DNA of 60,835 bases from Polyangium sp. 6x1 (lineage in GTDB: Bacteria; Myxococcota_A; Polyangia; Polyangiales; Polyangiaceae). Shown piece after piece: positions 1 through 7,709 of this stretch (the stretch's first letter is position 1; each line of letters starts with the position of its first letter). Under the pieces are notes generated by a model. That model worked only from the letters and a program-made list of their open reading frames with translations, did not search any database and was not told the DNA's origin. A program made the position numbers and the translations under genes. Where the stretch lies: assembly GCF_029946515.1 (NCBI RefSeq), contig NZ_JARZHH010000067.1:1-60835 (forward strand), in the 5' to 3' direction.

Positions 1-707
1 GGTGCAGCAGGCGGCGGTGCGGCCGCAACAGGCGCAGGCGGCGGCGGCGGCGCAACCGCCGCAACAGGCGCAGGCGGCGGCGGCGGCGCGGCGGGCGCTG
101 GAGGCGCGGCCGCAGGCGGAGGCGGCATGAGCGGGAAGACTTGCGCCCGCGTCTTCTCCTCGTCGTCGTCGGCCATCAGCCGATCGAAGGCGCCGCCCAG
201 GAAGTCGTCGATCTCGCGCTCACCCGCGGCCTCGGAAGGCGCGTTTTCCTCCGCGACCTCCTCGACCTCCTCGACGTCGTCGGCCTCGAGGACCTCGGCG
301 TCGTCGATGACGATCGCGTCCGGCTCGATCGTCGCGTCGATCGGCACGAGGGCGCGGATGTGGCCGAGCAGCTCGCCGAACGCGATCGGCTTGTGCACGT
401 AGTCCTCGGCGCGCGTGCGCAGCTTTCGATGCTGCTCGAAGGTCTCGTCCGTCGACTCGCTCGACATGATGACGAGCGGCACGTCCTTGAGGACCGGATC
501 CTTCTTCAGCTTGTTGCACACCGAGAAGCCGTTCATGCGCGGCAGCTCGATGGAGAGGAGGATCAGGTCCGGCTTGTCGTTCGCGGCGAGCGAAAGCCCG
601 GCATTGCCGTCGTCGACGACCTGCACGGTGCAACCGAGACGCCCGAGCTCGGTGCGGAGCTCTCCGGCAAACGCGTGATCGCTCTCGAAGACGAGGACTT
701 TGGTCAT
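1..707 (-). CDS. FrzS-like pseudo-receiver protein with Ala/Pro-rich tail (3' end outside window)
   Basis: The reading frame starts at the ATG at 707 and runs off the left edge, giving 235 visible residues. Residues 1-125 form a response-regulator receiver fold: an acidic patch at E8/D10, the strand LILL followed by S52, the helix NGFSVCNKLKK, and K106 in YVHKP. The residue in the phospho-acceptor position is serine (S52), not aspartate, so normal Asp phosphorylation is unlikely. An acidic linker (about 130-165) leads to a tail of 12-residue Ala/Pro repeats. The pattern RKL..AEDYVHKP recalls the receiver of Myxococcus FrzS, a polar motility protein, but the tail here differs, so function is inferred. 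It lies downstream of the phosphofructokinase pair on the same strand. Confidence 0.82.
   Translation of the reverse strand, partial: MTKVLVFESDHAFAGELRTELGRLGCTVQVVDDGNAGLSLAANDKPDLILLSIELPRMNGFSVCNKLKKDPVLKDVPLVIMSSESTDETFEQHRKLRTRAEDYVHKPIAFGELLGHIRALVPIDATIEPDAIVIDDAEVLEADDVEEVEEVAEENAPSEAAGEREIDDFLGGAFDRLMADDDEEKTRAQVFPLMPPPPAAAPPAPAAPPPPPAPVAAVAPPPPPAPVAAAPPPAA
25..96. repeat. 36-bp in-frame tandem repeat in the tail of the pseudo-receiver gene
   Basis: The stretch beginning GCAACAGGCGCAGG at 25 recurs at 61, a period of 36 bp. It encodes a 12-residue unit of the form P(5)-A-P-V-A-A-V-A on the minus strand. A period divisible by three keeps the frame, so copy-number change would lengthen or shorten the flexible tail without a frameshift. 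Confidence 0.75.
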
Positions 708-791
708 GATTCGGGCCGTTTCGACAGGCTCTGGGCCTGGCTTGGCCAAGATATCGATCTCGTTCGAGGACTGTCAAACTCCGCTCGGAGC

Positions 792-1712
792 TCAGAACCG
801 ACCGACGATCGAGACGGAGGCCGGGCCCACGAAGACACGCGCCGACGCATCGCCCTTCGCCTTCTTGGGCGCGAGCGCCCAGATCCCGACCGCCGCGCCG
901 GCCGCGAGGCCCGCGCCGATCCACGCCCCGAGCGCGAGGCCATCGAACGTGCGCACACTGTCGATGCGATCCTCGCCACACTGCAACCGCTTGCGACACT
1001 CGATCGCGCCCGCCTCGGCATGCGCGTCCGCCAGGAGGTACGCCGTCACGCCGCCGCCGAGCAGCGCGATCGCCGCGCCTCCCGCGATCCACGTGCCGAG
1101 CGGCACGACACTCCCGTTCGACCCCGAAGGTCCTGATTTCGCGAGCCCCGGGAAGATCTCGACCGTCAGCTTCGCCTCGTCCTCGGCCACGACGTTGCTC
1201 GAGAACGTCTCCTGCTCCGGCGCCTTCGCCTCGATCCGATGCTTGCCGGGATCCACCAGCACGGGCGCGCCGAGGCTCGCCTCGGGGACCACCTCCCCGT
1301 CGATCGTCACGACGAGGCCGGAGACACCCGCGGGGACCTTCAGCCGGATCGTGGGGATGCGCGGCTCGATCTCCTTGCGCTTCTTCTCGATGGCATCGCG
1401 TCGGGCCTTGTCCTTTTGCGCCTCCGCGATCTCTGCCCCGCGCTTCCACGTGGCCACGGCCGCGCGCAGCTTGCCCGTCGTGGCCTGGCACTCGCCGAGC
1501 GCGAGGAACGCCTCGGCCGTCTCGTGGATCGCGATCGCCTGCTCCAGCATCGAGATCGCGTCGTCGCAGCGCCCCGCCTTCACCTCGACGACGGCGTCCC
1601 TCACCATCTCGTTCGCGAGCTGCACCTCGGCCTTGCTCGGCTCCTTCGCGAGCGCCGCGGGCGCGACGAGCGCGAGCGCGACGCCGAGCGTGAGCCCCCA
1701 CGAGGCCCTCAC
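792..1712 (-). CDS. Secreted or membrane-anchored TPR/PEGA-type protein
   Basis: A GTG start at 1712 overlaps the TGA stop of the phosphofructokinase gene (GTGA), so the two are translationally coupled. The 306-residue product has a signal peptide ending about ALA/KEP (residue 22), a TPR-like helical region (about 25-120, with AEAFLALGECQATTGK), a PEGA-like beta domain (about 120-180), and two hydrophobic helices near 205-230 and 270-290. The architecture matches the protein at 51042-52064, and the two are paralogues by direct comparison (LxECxxxxGK, IEPxIPxL, PVDPGxH). Such proteins are common envelope proteins of unknown role in myxobacteria. The start would be wrong only if the upstream open frame inside pfkA were used, which is unlikely. 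Confidence 0.85.
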   Translation of the reverse strand: MRASWGLTLGVALALVAPAALAKEPSKAEVQLANEMVRDAVVEVKAGRCDDAISMLEQAIAIHETAEAFLALGECQATTGKLRAAVATWKRGAEIAEAQKDKARRDAIEKKRKEIEPRIPTIRLKVPAGVSGLVVTIDGEVVPEASLGAPVLVDPGKHRIEAKAPEQETFSSNVVAEDEAKLTVEIFPGLAKSGPSGSNGSVVPLGTWIAGGAAIALLGGGVTAYLLADAHAEAGAIECRKRLQCGEDRIDSVRTFDGLALGAWIGAGLAAGAAVGIWALAPKKAKGDASARVFVGPASVSIVGRF

Positions 1713-2854
1713 GACGTCGGCGCCCCTCCCGGCGCGAAATGGCCCGGCGGCTCGTCGCCGAAGCAGACGCCCATCTCGCGCGCGGTCGTCACCGTGTCGC
1801 ACGAGAGGTCCACGGTCTTCGTGCGCCCCGCAGTCTCGGAGAGCGGGATGAGCTCCACGCGATGGCAACGCAGCGCGACCATGCCGCTCTCGCAGCCCTC
1901 CACGAGGAAACGCACGGCCCCCGCGCCGAAGCGCAGCGCGAGCAGCCGATCGAAGGTCGTGGGCCCGCCGCCGCGCTGCAGGTGGCCGAGCACCATCGAG
2001 CGCGTCTCCTTGCCCGTGCGCGCGGCGATCTCCTTGGCCACGCGCTCGGCCACGCCGCCGAGCACGGCCACGCGCCGGAACGCGTCGCCCGCGTCGCGCA
2101 CGGTCACGTCGCCGCCCTTCGGACACGCCCCCTCGGCCGCCACGATGATCGAGAAGCGACGCCCGCGCGCCTCGCGCTGCAGCACCTTCTCCACGATGGG
2201 CTCGTACGAGAACGGGCACTCCGGCATCAGGATCACGTCCGCGCCGCCAGCGATCCCGGCCCGCAGCGCGATCCAGCCCGCGTGCCGCCCCATCACCTCC
2301 ACGACCATGACGCGCTCGTGCGCCTCCGTCGTCGAGTGCAGCCGATCGATCGCCTCCGTCGCGATCGAGACCGCCGTGTCGAACCCGAACGTGAGCTCCG
2401 TGCCGTAGACGTCGTTGTCGATGGTCTTCGGCACGCCGACGACGAGCGGCAGGCCGCGCTCGAGCAGCTGGTTCGCGATCCGCAGCGAGCCGTCGCCGCC
2501 GACCGCGACGAGCGCGTCGAAGCCCTGCCGATGGAACCGCTCGACGAGCTCGTCCGCGCGATCCTTGGGGACGAGCTTGTCGCCCTCCATCGTCGGGTAG
2601 TTGAACGGATCGCCGCGGTTCGCCGTGCCGAGGATCGTCCCGCCGAGGTGCATGATCCCGCGCACGGCGTCGCGGTCGAGCCGCACGAGGCCGCCAGGCT
2701 CGTCTTCGAGCAGCCCGCGGTAGCCATGCTTGATGCCCCAGACCTCGATGCCCCGCTCGATCGCGGCGAGCGTGACGGATCGAAGCACGGCGTTCAGCCC
2801 GGGCGCGTCTCCGCCCCCGGTGTTGATGGCGATCTTCCGTATCGTGCGCGGCAT
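1709..2854 (-). CDS. pfkA: 6-phosphofructokinase, group III-like
   Basis: The 381-residue product phosphorylates fructose 6-phosphate in glycolysis. Visible motifs are GGGDAPGLN (13-21), GGDGS (119-123), PKTIDND (142-148, with D146 as catalytic base), MGRHAGW (188-194), PE at 211-212 and HLQRGG (291-296). G122 corresponds to E. coli G104, which favours ATP. K143 replaces E. coli G124 and is the lysine typical of pyrophosphate-dependent enzymes. This G/K combination is known from group III enzymes (actinobacterial type), which use ATP. The gene ends in a 4-bp overlap with the next gene and lies 19 bp after the transporter gene, so all three may form an operon. Confidence 0.95.
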   Translation of the reverse strand: MPRTIRKIAINTGGGDAPGLNAVLRSVTLAAIERGIEVWGIKHGYRGLLEDEPGGLVRLDRDAVRGIMHLGGTILGTANRGDPFNYPTMEGDKLVPKDRADELVERFHRQGFDALVAVGGDGSLRIANQLLERGLPLVVGVPKTIDNDVYGTELTFGFDTAVSIATEAIDRLHSTTEAHERVMVVEVMGRHAGWIALRAGIAGGADVILMPECPFSYEPIVEKVLQREARGRRFSIIVAAEGACPKGGDVTVRDAGDAFRRVAVLGGVAERVAKEIAARTGKETRSMVLGHLQRGGGPTTFDRLLALRFGAGAVRFLVEGCESGMVALRCHRVELIPLSETAGRTKTVDLSCDTVTTAREMGVCFGDEPPGHFAPGGAPTS

Positions 2855-2873
2855 CCCGCAGGGAGAATCGCGG

Positions 2874-3890
2874 TCATCGGACCGTTTGGCAAGGGGGCGA
2901 CGCGACCACGGCGGCCGCCCTCGCCTCGCGCAAGCCCGACCAGGTGAGCCCGACGCCCGCCGCGATGACCAGCGCCGAGCCCGCGAGCCCGATCGGATCC
3001 TCGCGCTCCCCGAGGATCCCGATCGCCGCGAAGTGCGTCAGGACGACGCCGAGGTAACTCCACACGCCCACGCGGGCCGCTCGATCGAGCGCGTACGCCC
3101 GCGTCATCGCGATCTGGGCGAACGCGCCGCTCGCGCCCGTGCCGAGCAGGAAGAGCGCGCCTTCGAGGTCCGGCACGCGCAGCGTCGGCAGCGCGACGAG
3201 CGAGAGCGTGACGCCCGCCACGAGCGAGAAGTGCGCGACGATCGCCTCGGGGCTCTCGCGCGGCGCGCCCGAGCGACCCGTGCCCAGGCGACGGAGCCAG
3301 ATCATGGCAAGCGCGCTCGCGGCGGCGCCGAGCAGCGAGACCAGCGAGAGCGCCCCGGAGAGCTTCAGGCTCGGCCCGGCGACGAGCGCCACGCCGGCGA
3401 ACGCGATGGTCGTTGCGACCCAAACGATCGGCCCGCTCCGCTCGCCGAGCAGCCACGGCGCGAGGATCGCGATGAAGATCGGCGACGTCGCGCCGAGCGT
3501 CACGGCGTCGCCGAGCGCGATCGCCGGCGCGCCGAACGCGTAGAACGTACAGATCATCGCGACCGTCCCGCAGATCGAGCGGGCCCACGACGTCCGCCGG
3601 TCGTGGATCACGAGCGGCACGCCGCGCATGCGGGCGACCCCGATGGCGACGATGGCCCCGAGCACCGCGCGCGCCGCGGCGACCTCGGACCACGGCAACT
3701 TCTGCGCGCCGAGGCGTGTGCAGACGCCCATGATCGTGAACAGGACCTGCGCGAGGGCCATCCACGCGAGCGCCTTGCGTGGGCCGCTCGTGTTCTCCGG
3801 GGTGCTCCTGTCTCGGCCCCCCGGCTCGACGCGATTCACCCGCGCCCCGTACCACGCGACAAGCGTCGATGCCCGCGCCGCGCGCCGCAT
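2874..3890 (-). CDS. EamA/DMT-family transporter
   Basis: The product has about ten hydrophobic segments starting near ALAWMALAQVLFTIMG and arranged as two EamA halves (for example GVARMRGVPLV, then the second half after a loop near SGAPRESPEA). The family exports metabolites such as amino acids or purines from the inner membrane; the substrate cannot be told. I place the start at the ATG at 3890 because a GGGGAG ribosome binding site lies 8 nt upstream; an ATG at 3938 would add 16 polar residues and leave only 35 bp to the divergent gene. The length of 338 residues is slightly above the usual 290-310 because of a polar N-terminus. Confidence 0.88.
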   Translation of the reverse strand: MRRAARASTLVAWYGARVNRVEPGGRDRSTPENTSGPRKALAWMALAQVLFTIMGVCTRLGAQKLPWSEVAAARAVLGAIVAIGVARMRGVPLVIHDRRTSWARSICGTVAMICTFYAFGAPAIALGDAVTLGATSPIFIAILAPWLLGERSGPIVWVATTIAFAGVALVAGPSLKLSGALSLVSLLGAAASALAMIWLRRLGTGRSGAPRESPEAIVAHFSLVAGVTLSLVALPTLRVPDLEGALFLLGTGASGAFAQIAMTRAYALDRAARVGVWSYLGVVLTHFAAIGILGEREDPIGLAGSALVIAAGVGLTWSGLREARAAAVVASPPCQTVR

Positions 3891-3973
3891 CGTAGGTCTC
3901 CCCTGTGCGCGCTGGCCCTCCGTGATATGGATCGTCACGTTTGGGACGAACCTTTCCTACGCTGGAGATCTGC

Positions 3974-4462
3974 ATGACCCCGAAAGCCCGCAGCGCTTCG
4001 ATCGACGAAGGCTCCCTGCCCGCGCTCTCGCCTCTCGCCGCGTTCGCCCTCGCGCACGCCGACGGCACCCGGTCCATCGCGGACCTCGCCGACCTCGCGG
4101 CCGCCACTGGAACCGACGGGTGGACGCGCGACGCGGTCTTCCGCGCGCTCGACGAGCTCGCGGATCTCGGCCTGCTCGAAGCGCGCGTGACGCCGCCCGC
4201 CGGTGGCCCCCGGGTTCGCCGCAGCGCGACGGTCGAGAGCGCCCCGGCCCTCGGCGTCTCCCCGGGCATGCCGCTCTGGGCCTCCGACGACGAAGGCGCG
4301 CGGAAGAGCCACGAGGAAAAGGAGAAGCGCAACGCCGAGCAGAGCGACAAGAAAGTCGGCAAAGAGACGGGCAAGGACAAGGACAAGGACAAGGACAAGG
4401 ACGCCCGCAGCGCCGAGCAGAGCGACAAGCGCACGGCCGAGCAGAGCGACAAGAAAGCCTAG
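3974..4462 (+). CDS. Small winged-helix-like protein with C-terminal AEQSDK repeats (candidate substrate peptide)
   Basis: The ATG at 3974 has GGAG 7 nt upstream; the product has 162 residues. Residues about 18-75 (LSPLAAFALAHADGT...FRALDELADLGLLEA) look like a compact helical or winged-helix domain of the kind that carries leader recognition in PqqD-like proteins. A linker follows, then a highly charged tail: AEQSDK occurs at 121-126, 147-152 and 155-160, with a Lys-Asp alternating tract at 134-143 coded by five AAGGAC hexamers. The gene converges on the hydroxylase/ATP-grasp fusion and both stop codons share the bases CTAG. A domain followed by tandem repeats next to an ATP-grasp enzyme resembles modified-peptide precursors such as plesiocin, but the sequence itself is not one I recognise. 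Confidence 0.8.
   Translation: MTPKARSASIDEGSLPALSPLAAFALAHADGTRSIADLADLAAATGTDGWTRDAVFRALDELADLGLLEARVTPPAGGPRVRRSATVESAPALGVSPGMPLWASDDEGARKSHEEKEKRNAEQSDKKVGKETGKDKDKDKDKDARSAEQSDKRTAEQSDKKA
4371..4402. repeat. AAGGAC hexanucleotide microsatellite (five units)
   Basis: Five perfect AAGGAC units in frame encode the Lys-Asp tract of the small repeat protein. Slippage would change the tail length by two residues per unit without breaking the frame. Confidence 0.85.
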
Positions 4463-5961
4463 GGCGGACCGAATCGCGGCCTCAGACGGCCCATCGCTTC
4501 CGCTTTTCGCACGAGCCAGTCGATCATCGCTCCCCCCACGTCTTGCCCGCCGACGAGCCGGGCGCGCGCGAAATAACAAGGAAAGTTCACTTCGAGCACG
4601 TAATGGCGACCGCTCGGATGTTCGAGCACGTCCACGCCGCCGAGCTCGACGTCGAGGGCCGCCGTCGCGGCCACGGCGCTCGCCAGGATCTCGGGCGCGG
4701 GCGGCGTCTGGTAATCGGCCGGATCGTCGGTCGCGTGTGTCCGGAAATCGTCTTCGTCCATTCGATTGCGCCAGTACCCGGCCACGCGGTCGCCCACCAC
4801 GATGCAGCGGTGGTGCGTCGCGTCCGGGATGTACGCCGAGAGCACGGGCATCCGGCCCGACGCGGCCGCGTGATCCATCGTGGAAAAAAGCCCCGCCAGG
4901 CTGTCGATGCGCAGGACGCCGACGCCCCCCGATCCGCCGGCGAACTTCATCACGATCGGCAAGCCGCCGAGATCGTCCACGTACCGCCGCAAGAGCGCCC
5001 GGTTCGTCGTGTTCCCCCAGATCCACCGTGGCACCGAGATCCCGCGCCGCTCGAGCACCGCGCAATCGGGCCCGATATCGCGAAAGACGCCGTCCGGCTC
5101 CCGGTGAAACGTCACGACGCCCGGCCCCACGAGCGCCTGCTCCACGCGCACGGCCGATAACGACACGGCCGGCCGGAAGAGCAAGGTCCCCGGCGGCAGC
5201 GGCTCGGCCGCGGTGAAATCGAAATGCGCCGCCTGCACCTCCTCGTACGAGACCCCGCGCGCCGCGCACGCCTCGCGGAGCACGCGCGTCGTCGCCTCGG
5301 GCACGCCGTCGTTCACGCAGACGAACCGCCGCGACGCCGCCTCTCTCCGCGCGGGCGCCTCGTCCGCCGCGAGGGCCACGCGGGCGGCCTCGACGGGGGC
5401 ATAAACGAAATACGCGATCGTCGCCTTTTCGCCCTCGCGGAGCAGGTTCGACTGGTGCAAGGCGGCGCCGTCGACGCTCCCGTCGGGCCGGTGGTTGAAC
5501 CAGAGCGCGAGCCGCCCCCTTCGCGCGGCGACGGCCACCGGATGTGGCTCGGCGCGCGGGAAAAACGTCTCGCCGCCGCCCTCCGCGTCCGTGAGATACA
5601 CGATCGCCGTCGCCACGAGCCGCGCGCCGCCGATCGTGTATTCGTCGAGGTGCGGCGGATGCGCGTCGCCTCGCGCATACCGGCGAAACCGGAACGTCGG
5701 ATCGGCGAGCGTGCAGGAAAACCCGAGGGCCGCCTCGATCCGCGCCGCGATCGCCGCGAGGACGGGGTCTCCTTCGACGGGTAGCTCGCTCGAAAGCCCC
5801 GTCTCGTTCGCCTCCCACGCGAGGCCCCGACGGGAGAGCGCGTCGCGATCGCCGTACGAGGCGAGCACGTGGCGCACCTCCTCGTCGGAGGCGAAGCTCT
5901 CCTGCACGTAGAGGCGCGGCGCCTCGGAAAGGCGCCGCAGCGGGGACGGGGCGGGATGCAT
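4459..5961 (-). CDS. Prolyl-4-hydroxylase-like dioxygenase fused to RimK-like ATP-grasp ligase
   Basis: A 500-residue fusion. The N-terminal part (about 15-190) is a 2-oxoglutarate/Fe(II) dioxygenase of the P4H type: H104-x-D106 and distal H169 would bind iron, and K179, ten residues after H169 as usual, would bind 2-oxoglutarate. A linker domain (about 210-310) leads to an ATP-grasp domain (about 315-490) with K339, a glycine loop GGSGGVGV (342-349), and metal ligands D444, E457 and N459 in VDVLEH...LEVNFP. This suggests one protein that hydroxylates a peptide and then forms an acid-amine or acid-hydroxyl bond. The ATG at 5961 is preferred; a TTG at 5997 would add 12 residues. The gene faces the repeat protein at 3974-4462 and overlaps it by 4 bp. 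Confidence 0.85.
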   Translation of the reverse strand: MHPAPSPLRRLSEAPRLYVQESFASDEEVRHVLASYGDRDALSRRGLAWEANETGLSSELPVEGDPVLAAIAARIEAALGFSCTLADPTFRFRRYARGDAHPPHLDEYTIGGARLVATAIVYLTDAEGGGETFFPRAEPHPVAVAARRGRLALWFNHRPDGSVDGAALHQSNLLREGEKATIAYFVYAPVEAARVALAADEAPARREAASRRFVCVNDGVPEATTRVLREACAARGVSYEEVQAAHFDFTAAEPLPPGTLLFRPAVSLSAVRVEQALVGPGVVTFHREPDGVFRDIGPDCAVLERRGISVPRWIWGNTTNRALLRRYVDDLGGLPIVMKFAGGSGGVGVLRIDSLAGLFSTMDHAAASGRMPVLSAYIPDATHHRCIVVGDRVAGYWRNRMDEDDFRTHATDDPADYQTPPAPEILASAVAATAALDVELGGVDVLEHPSGRHYVLEVNFPCYFARARLVGGQDVGGAMIDWLVRKAEAMGRLRPRFGPP

Positions 5962-6010
5962 GGGCCGGACAGCACCGCGCGAAGCGGGCGCTGTCAAGCC
6001 CAGTGGAGGA

Positions 6011-7522
6011 TCACTTGATGGGGAGCGCGGCGAAGCGCGTGACCTTGCCGCGGCGGATCTTGAAAGCCGCCACCGTGCCGGGCTTCAGCTTGCCGAGCGC
6101 GGCGTCGAGACCCTTGGCGTCGCGCACGGCCGCGCCGTTCACCTCGAGGATCACGTCGCCCGGCGACAGCTCGCTCTCGGCGGCCGTCACGCGATCGACG
6201 CGCACGCCGCCGCCCGAGAGATCCGAGAACTGGAAGCCGAACTTGTTCGTCGCGGCCGGCGCCTTCTGCCCGCGCGTGGGCGTCGCGTCGCCGTCGTCGC
6301 CGTCGCCGTCGCTCAGCTGATCGAGCTTCGCGGTCACCTCCAGCGGCTTGCCGGCGCGCAGAAGCGAGACCTTGATCGTCGTGCCCGGCGCATGCCGCGC
6401 GACCTTGCGGGGCAGGTCCTCGGCGTGGTGGATCGGCGTGCCGTTCACCGCGACGACGATGTCGCCGGGCTTGATGCCCGCGCGCGCCGCCGCGCCGCCC
6501 GGCTCGAGATCCGAGACGAGCGCGCCCTTCGGCGTGTCCATGCCGAACGCCTTGCCGAGGTCGGCCGTGATCGGCTGGAAGAGCAGGCCGAGCTTGCCGC
6601 GCTCGACGCGACCCTTCTCGCGCAGCTGCGGGATGATGTCCTTCAGCGCGTCGACCGGCGTCGCGAAGCCGATGCCGTTCGCGCCGGCGCGGATGGCCGT
6701 GTTGATGCCGATCACCTCGCCCTTCCAGTTGAACAGCGGGCCGCCGCTGTTGCCCGGGTTGATGCTCGCGTCGGTCTGGATGAAATCGTCGTACGGGCCG
6801 GCGCCGATCGAGCGGGCCTTGGCGCTCACGATCCCGAGCGTCACCGTGTGCCCGAGCCCGAAGGGGTTGCCGACCGCGAGCACGTGCTCGCCGACGCGCA
6901 AGGCCTCGCTCGATCCGAGCGCCGCGACCGGCAGGCCACTCGCGCCGCGCAGCTTGAGGAGGGCGAGATCGAGCTTGGTATCACGCCCGACGATGTCGGC
7001 CGCGAACTCACGCTCGTCCGCGAGGCGCACCTTCACCTCGTCCGCGCCCTCGATCACGTGGGCGTTCGTCACGATGAACCCCTCGGCGTCGATGATGAAC
7101 CCGGTGCCGAGCGCGGTGCGCGCCATCGGCCGCTCGGGGCGCGGCGAACGCTCGCCGCCGCCCCCGCCTCCGCGGGGACCAAAGAAGAATTCGAACGGAT
7201 CCACGCCGCCGAAGCCCGGGCCGCCAGACGCGACCTTTTGCGTCGTCGTGATGTTGACGACGACCGGGGTCACGCGCTGGGCGAGGTCGGCGACGTCGAA
7301 CGTCGCCGGAACGGGCGCCGGCGCGGCGGGCGCGGCCGTGACGGCCGCGGCGGCCTCGGCCGACACCTGCTGAGCGACCGCCTGTGTGGAGGGCGGCGGC
7401 GGCGTCGCGTGGGCCTCGTGCCCGCACCCGGCCGAGCCGAGCATTCCCATGGCGAGCAAAAGGGCGAGCGCCGAGCGAGATACGAATGAGGACGCGCGCT
7501 GGGACGAACGGACGGACATCAT
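6011..7522 (-). CDS. DegP/HtrA-type periplasmic serine protease, lipoprotein
   Basis: The 503-residue product begins with a signal peptide and lipobox LGSAGC (C33), so it is probably anchored in a membrane by lipid. The trypsin-like domain carries H155 (TNAHVI), D185 (KLDLALLK) and S259 (GNSGGPL). Two PDZ domains follow, about 308-400 and 425-503, separated by an Asp/Gly-rich linker near 404-412. A glycine-rich insertion near 100-125 (FFFGPRGGGGGGE) sits between the N-terminal strand and the catalytic domain, as in many DegP proteins. It would degrade or chaperone damaged envelope proteins. The start has GGGGAG 5 nt upstream. The gene diverges from proC. Confidence 0.94.
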   Translation of the reverse strand: MMSVRSSQRASSFVSRSALALLLAMGMLGSAGCGHEAHATPPPPSTQAVAQQVSAEAAAAVTAAPAAPAPVPATFDVADLAQRVTPVVVNITTTQKVASGGPGFGGVDPFEFFFGPRGGGGGGERSPRPERPMARTALGTGFIIDAEGFIVTNAHVIEGADEVKVRLADEREFAADIVGRDTKLDLALLKLRGASGLPVAALGSSEALRVGEHVLAVGNPFGLGHTVTLGIVSAKARSIGAGPYDDFIQTDASINPGNSGGPLFNWKGEVIGINTAIRAGANGIGFATPVDALKDIIPQLREKGRVERGKLGLLFQPITADLGKAFGMDTPKGALVSDLEPGGAAARAGIKPGDIVVAVNGTPIHHAEDLPRKVARHAPGTTIKVSLLRAGKPLEVTAKLDQLSDGDGDDGDATPTRGQKAPAATNKFGFQFSDLSGGGVRVDRVTAAESELSPGDVILEVNGAAVRDAKGLDAALGKLKPGTVAAFKIRRGKVTRFAALPIK

Positions 7523-7604
7523 GAATTCTCCCCTCGAACCTCCGGGCGAGCGAACCGGCCAGGGCTCCGCTTCATTCCGAGCCTAACGGATGAATCGCGA
7601 TACA

Positions 7605-7618
7605 GGGTTGCGCAACCC
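7605..7618. promoter_or_regulatory. 14-bp perfect palindrome between degP and proC
   Basis: GGGTTGCGCAACCC lies in the 187-bp divergent spacer between the protease and proC. Perfect palindromes of this size in a shared promoter region are often operator sites. No -35/-10 pair was convincing, so its role is open. Confidence 0.4.
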
Positions 7619-7709
7619 CTCGATGTGCGGTTTGGACGATCACGCGTCGCCCAGATGCTCTGTCCCCTCGCGGGCCGCTCTGGTACGGTGCGTCGCCGGA
7701 AGGAACACG

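Noticed and set aside
1709-2854. The phosphofructokinase as a pyrophosphate-dependent enzyme
   Set aside because: GGDGS has Gly at the ATP-determining position; only the Lys of PKTIDND points to pyrophosphate.
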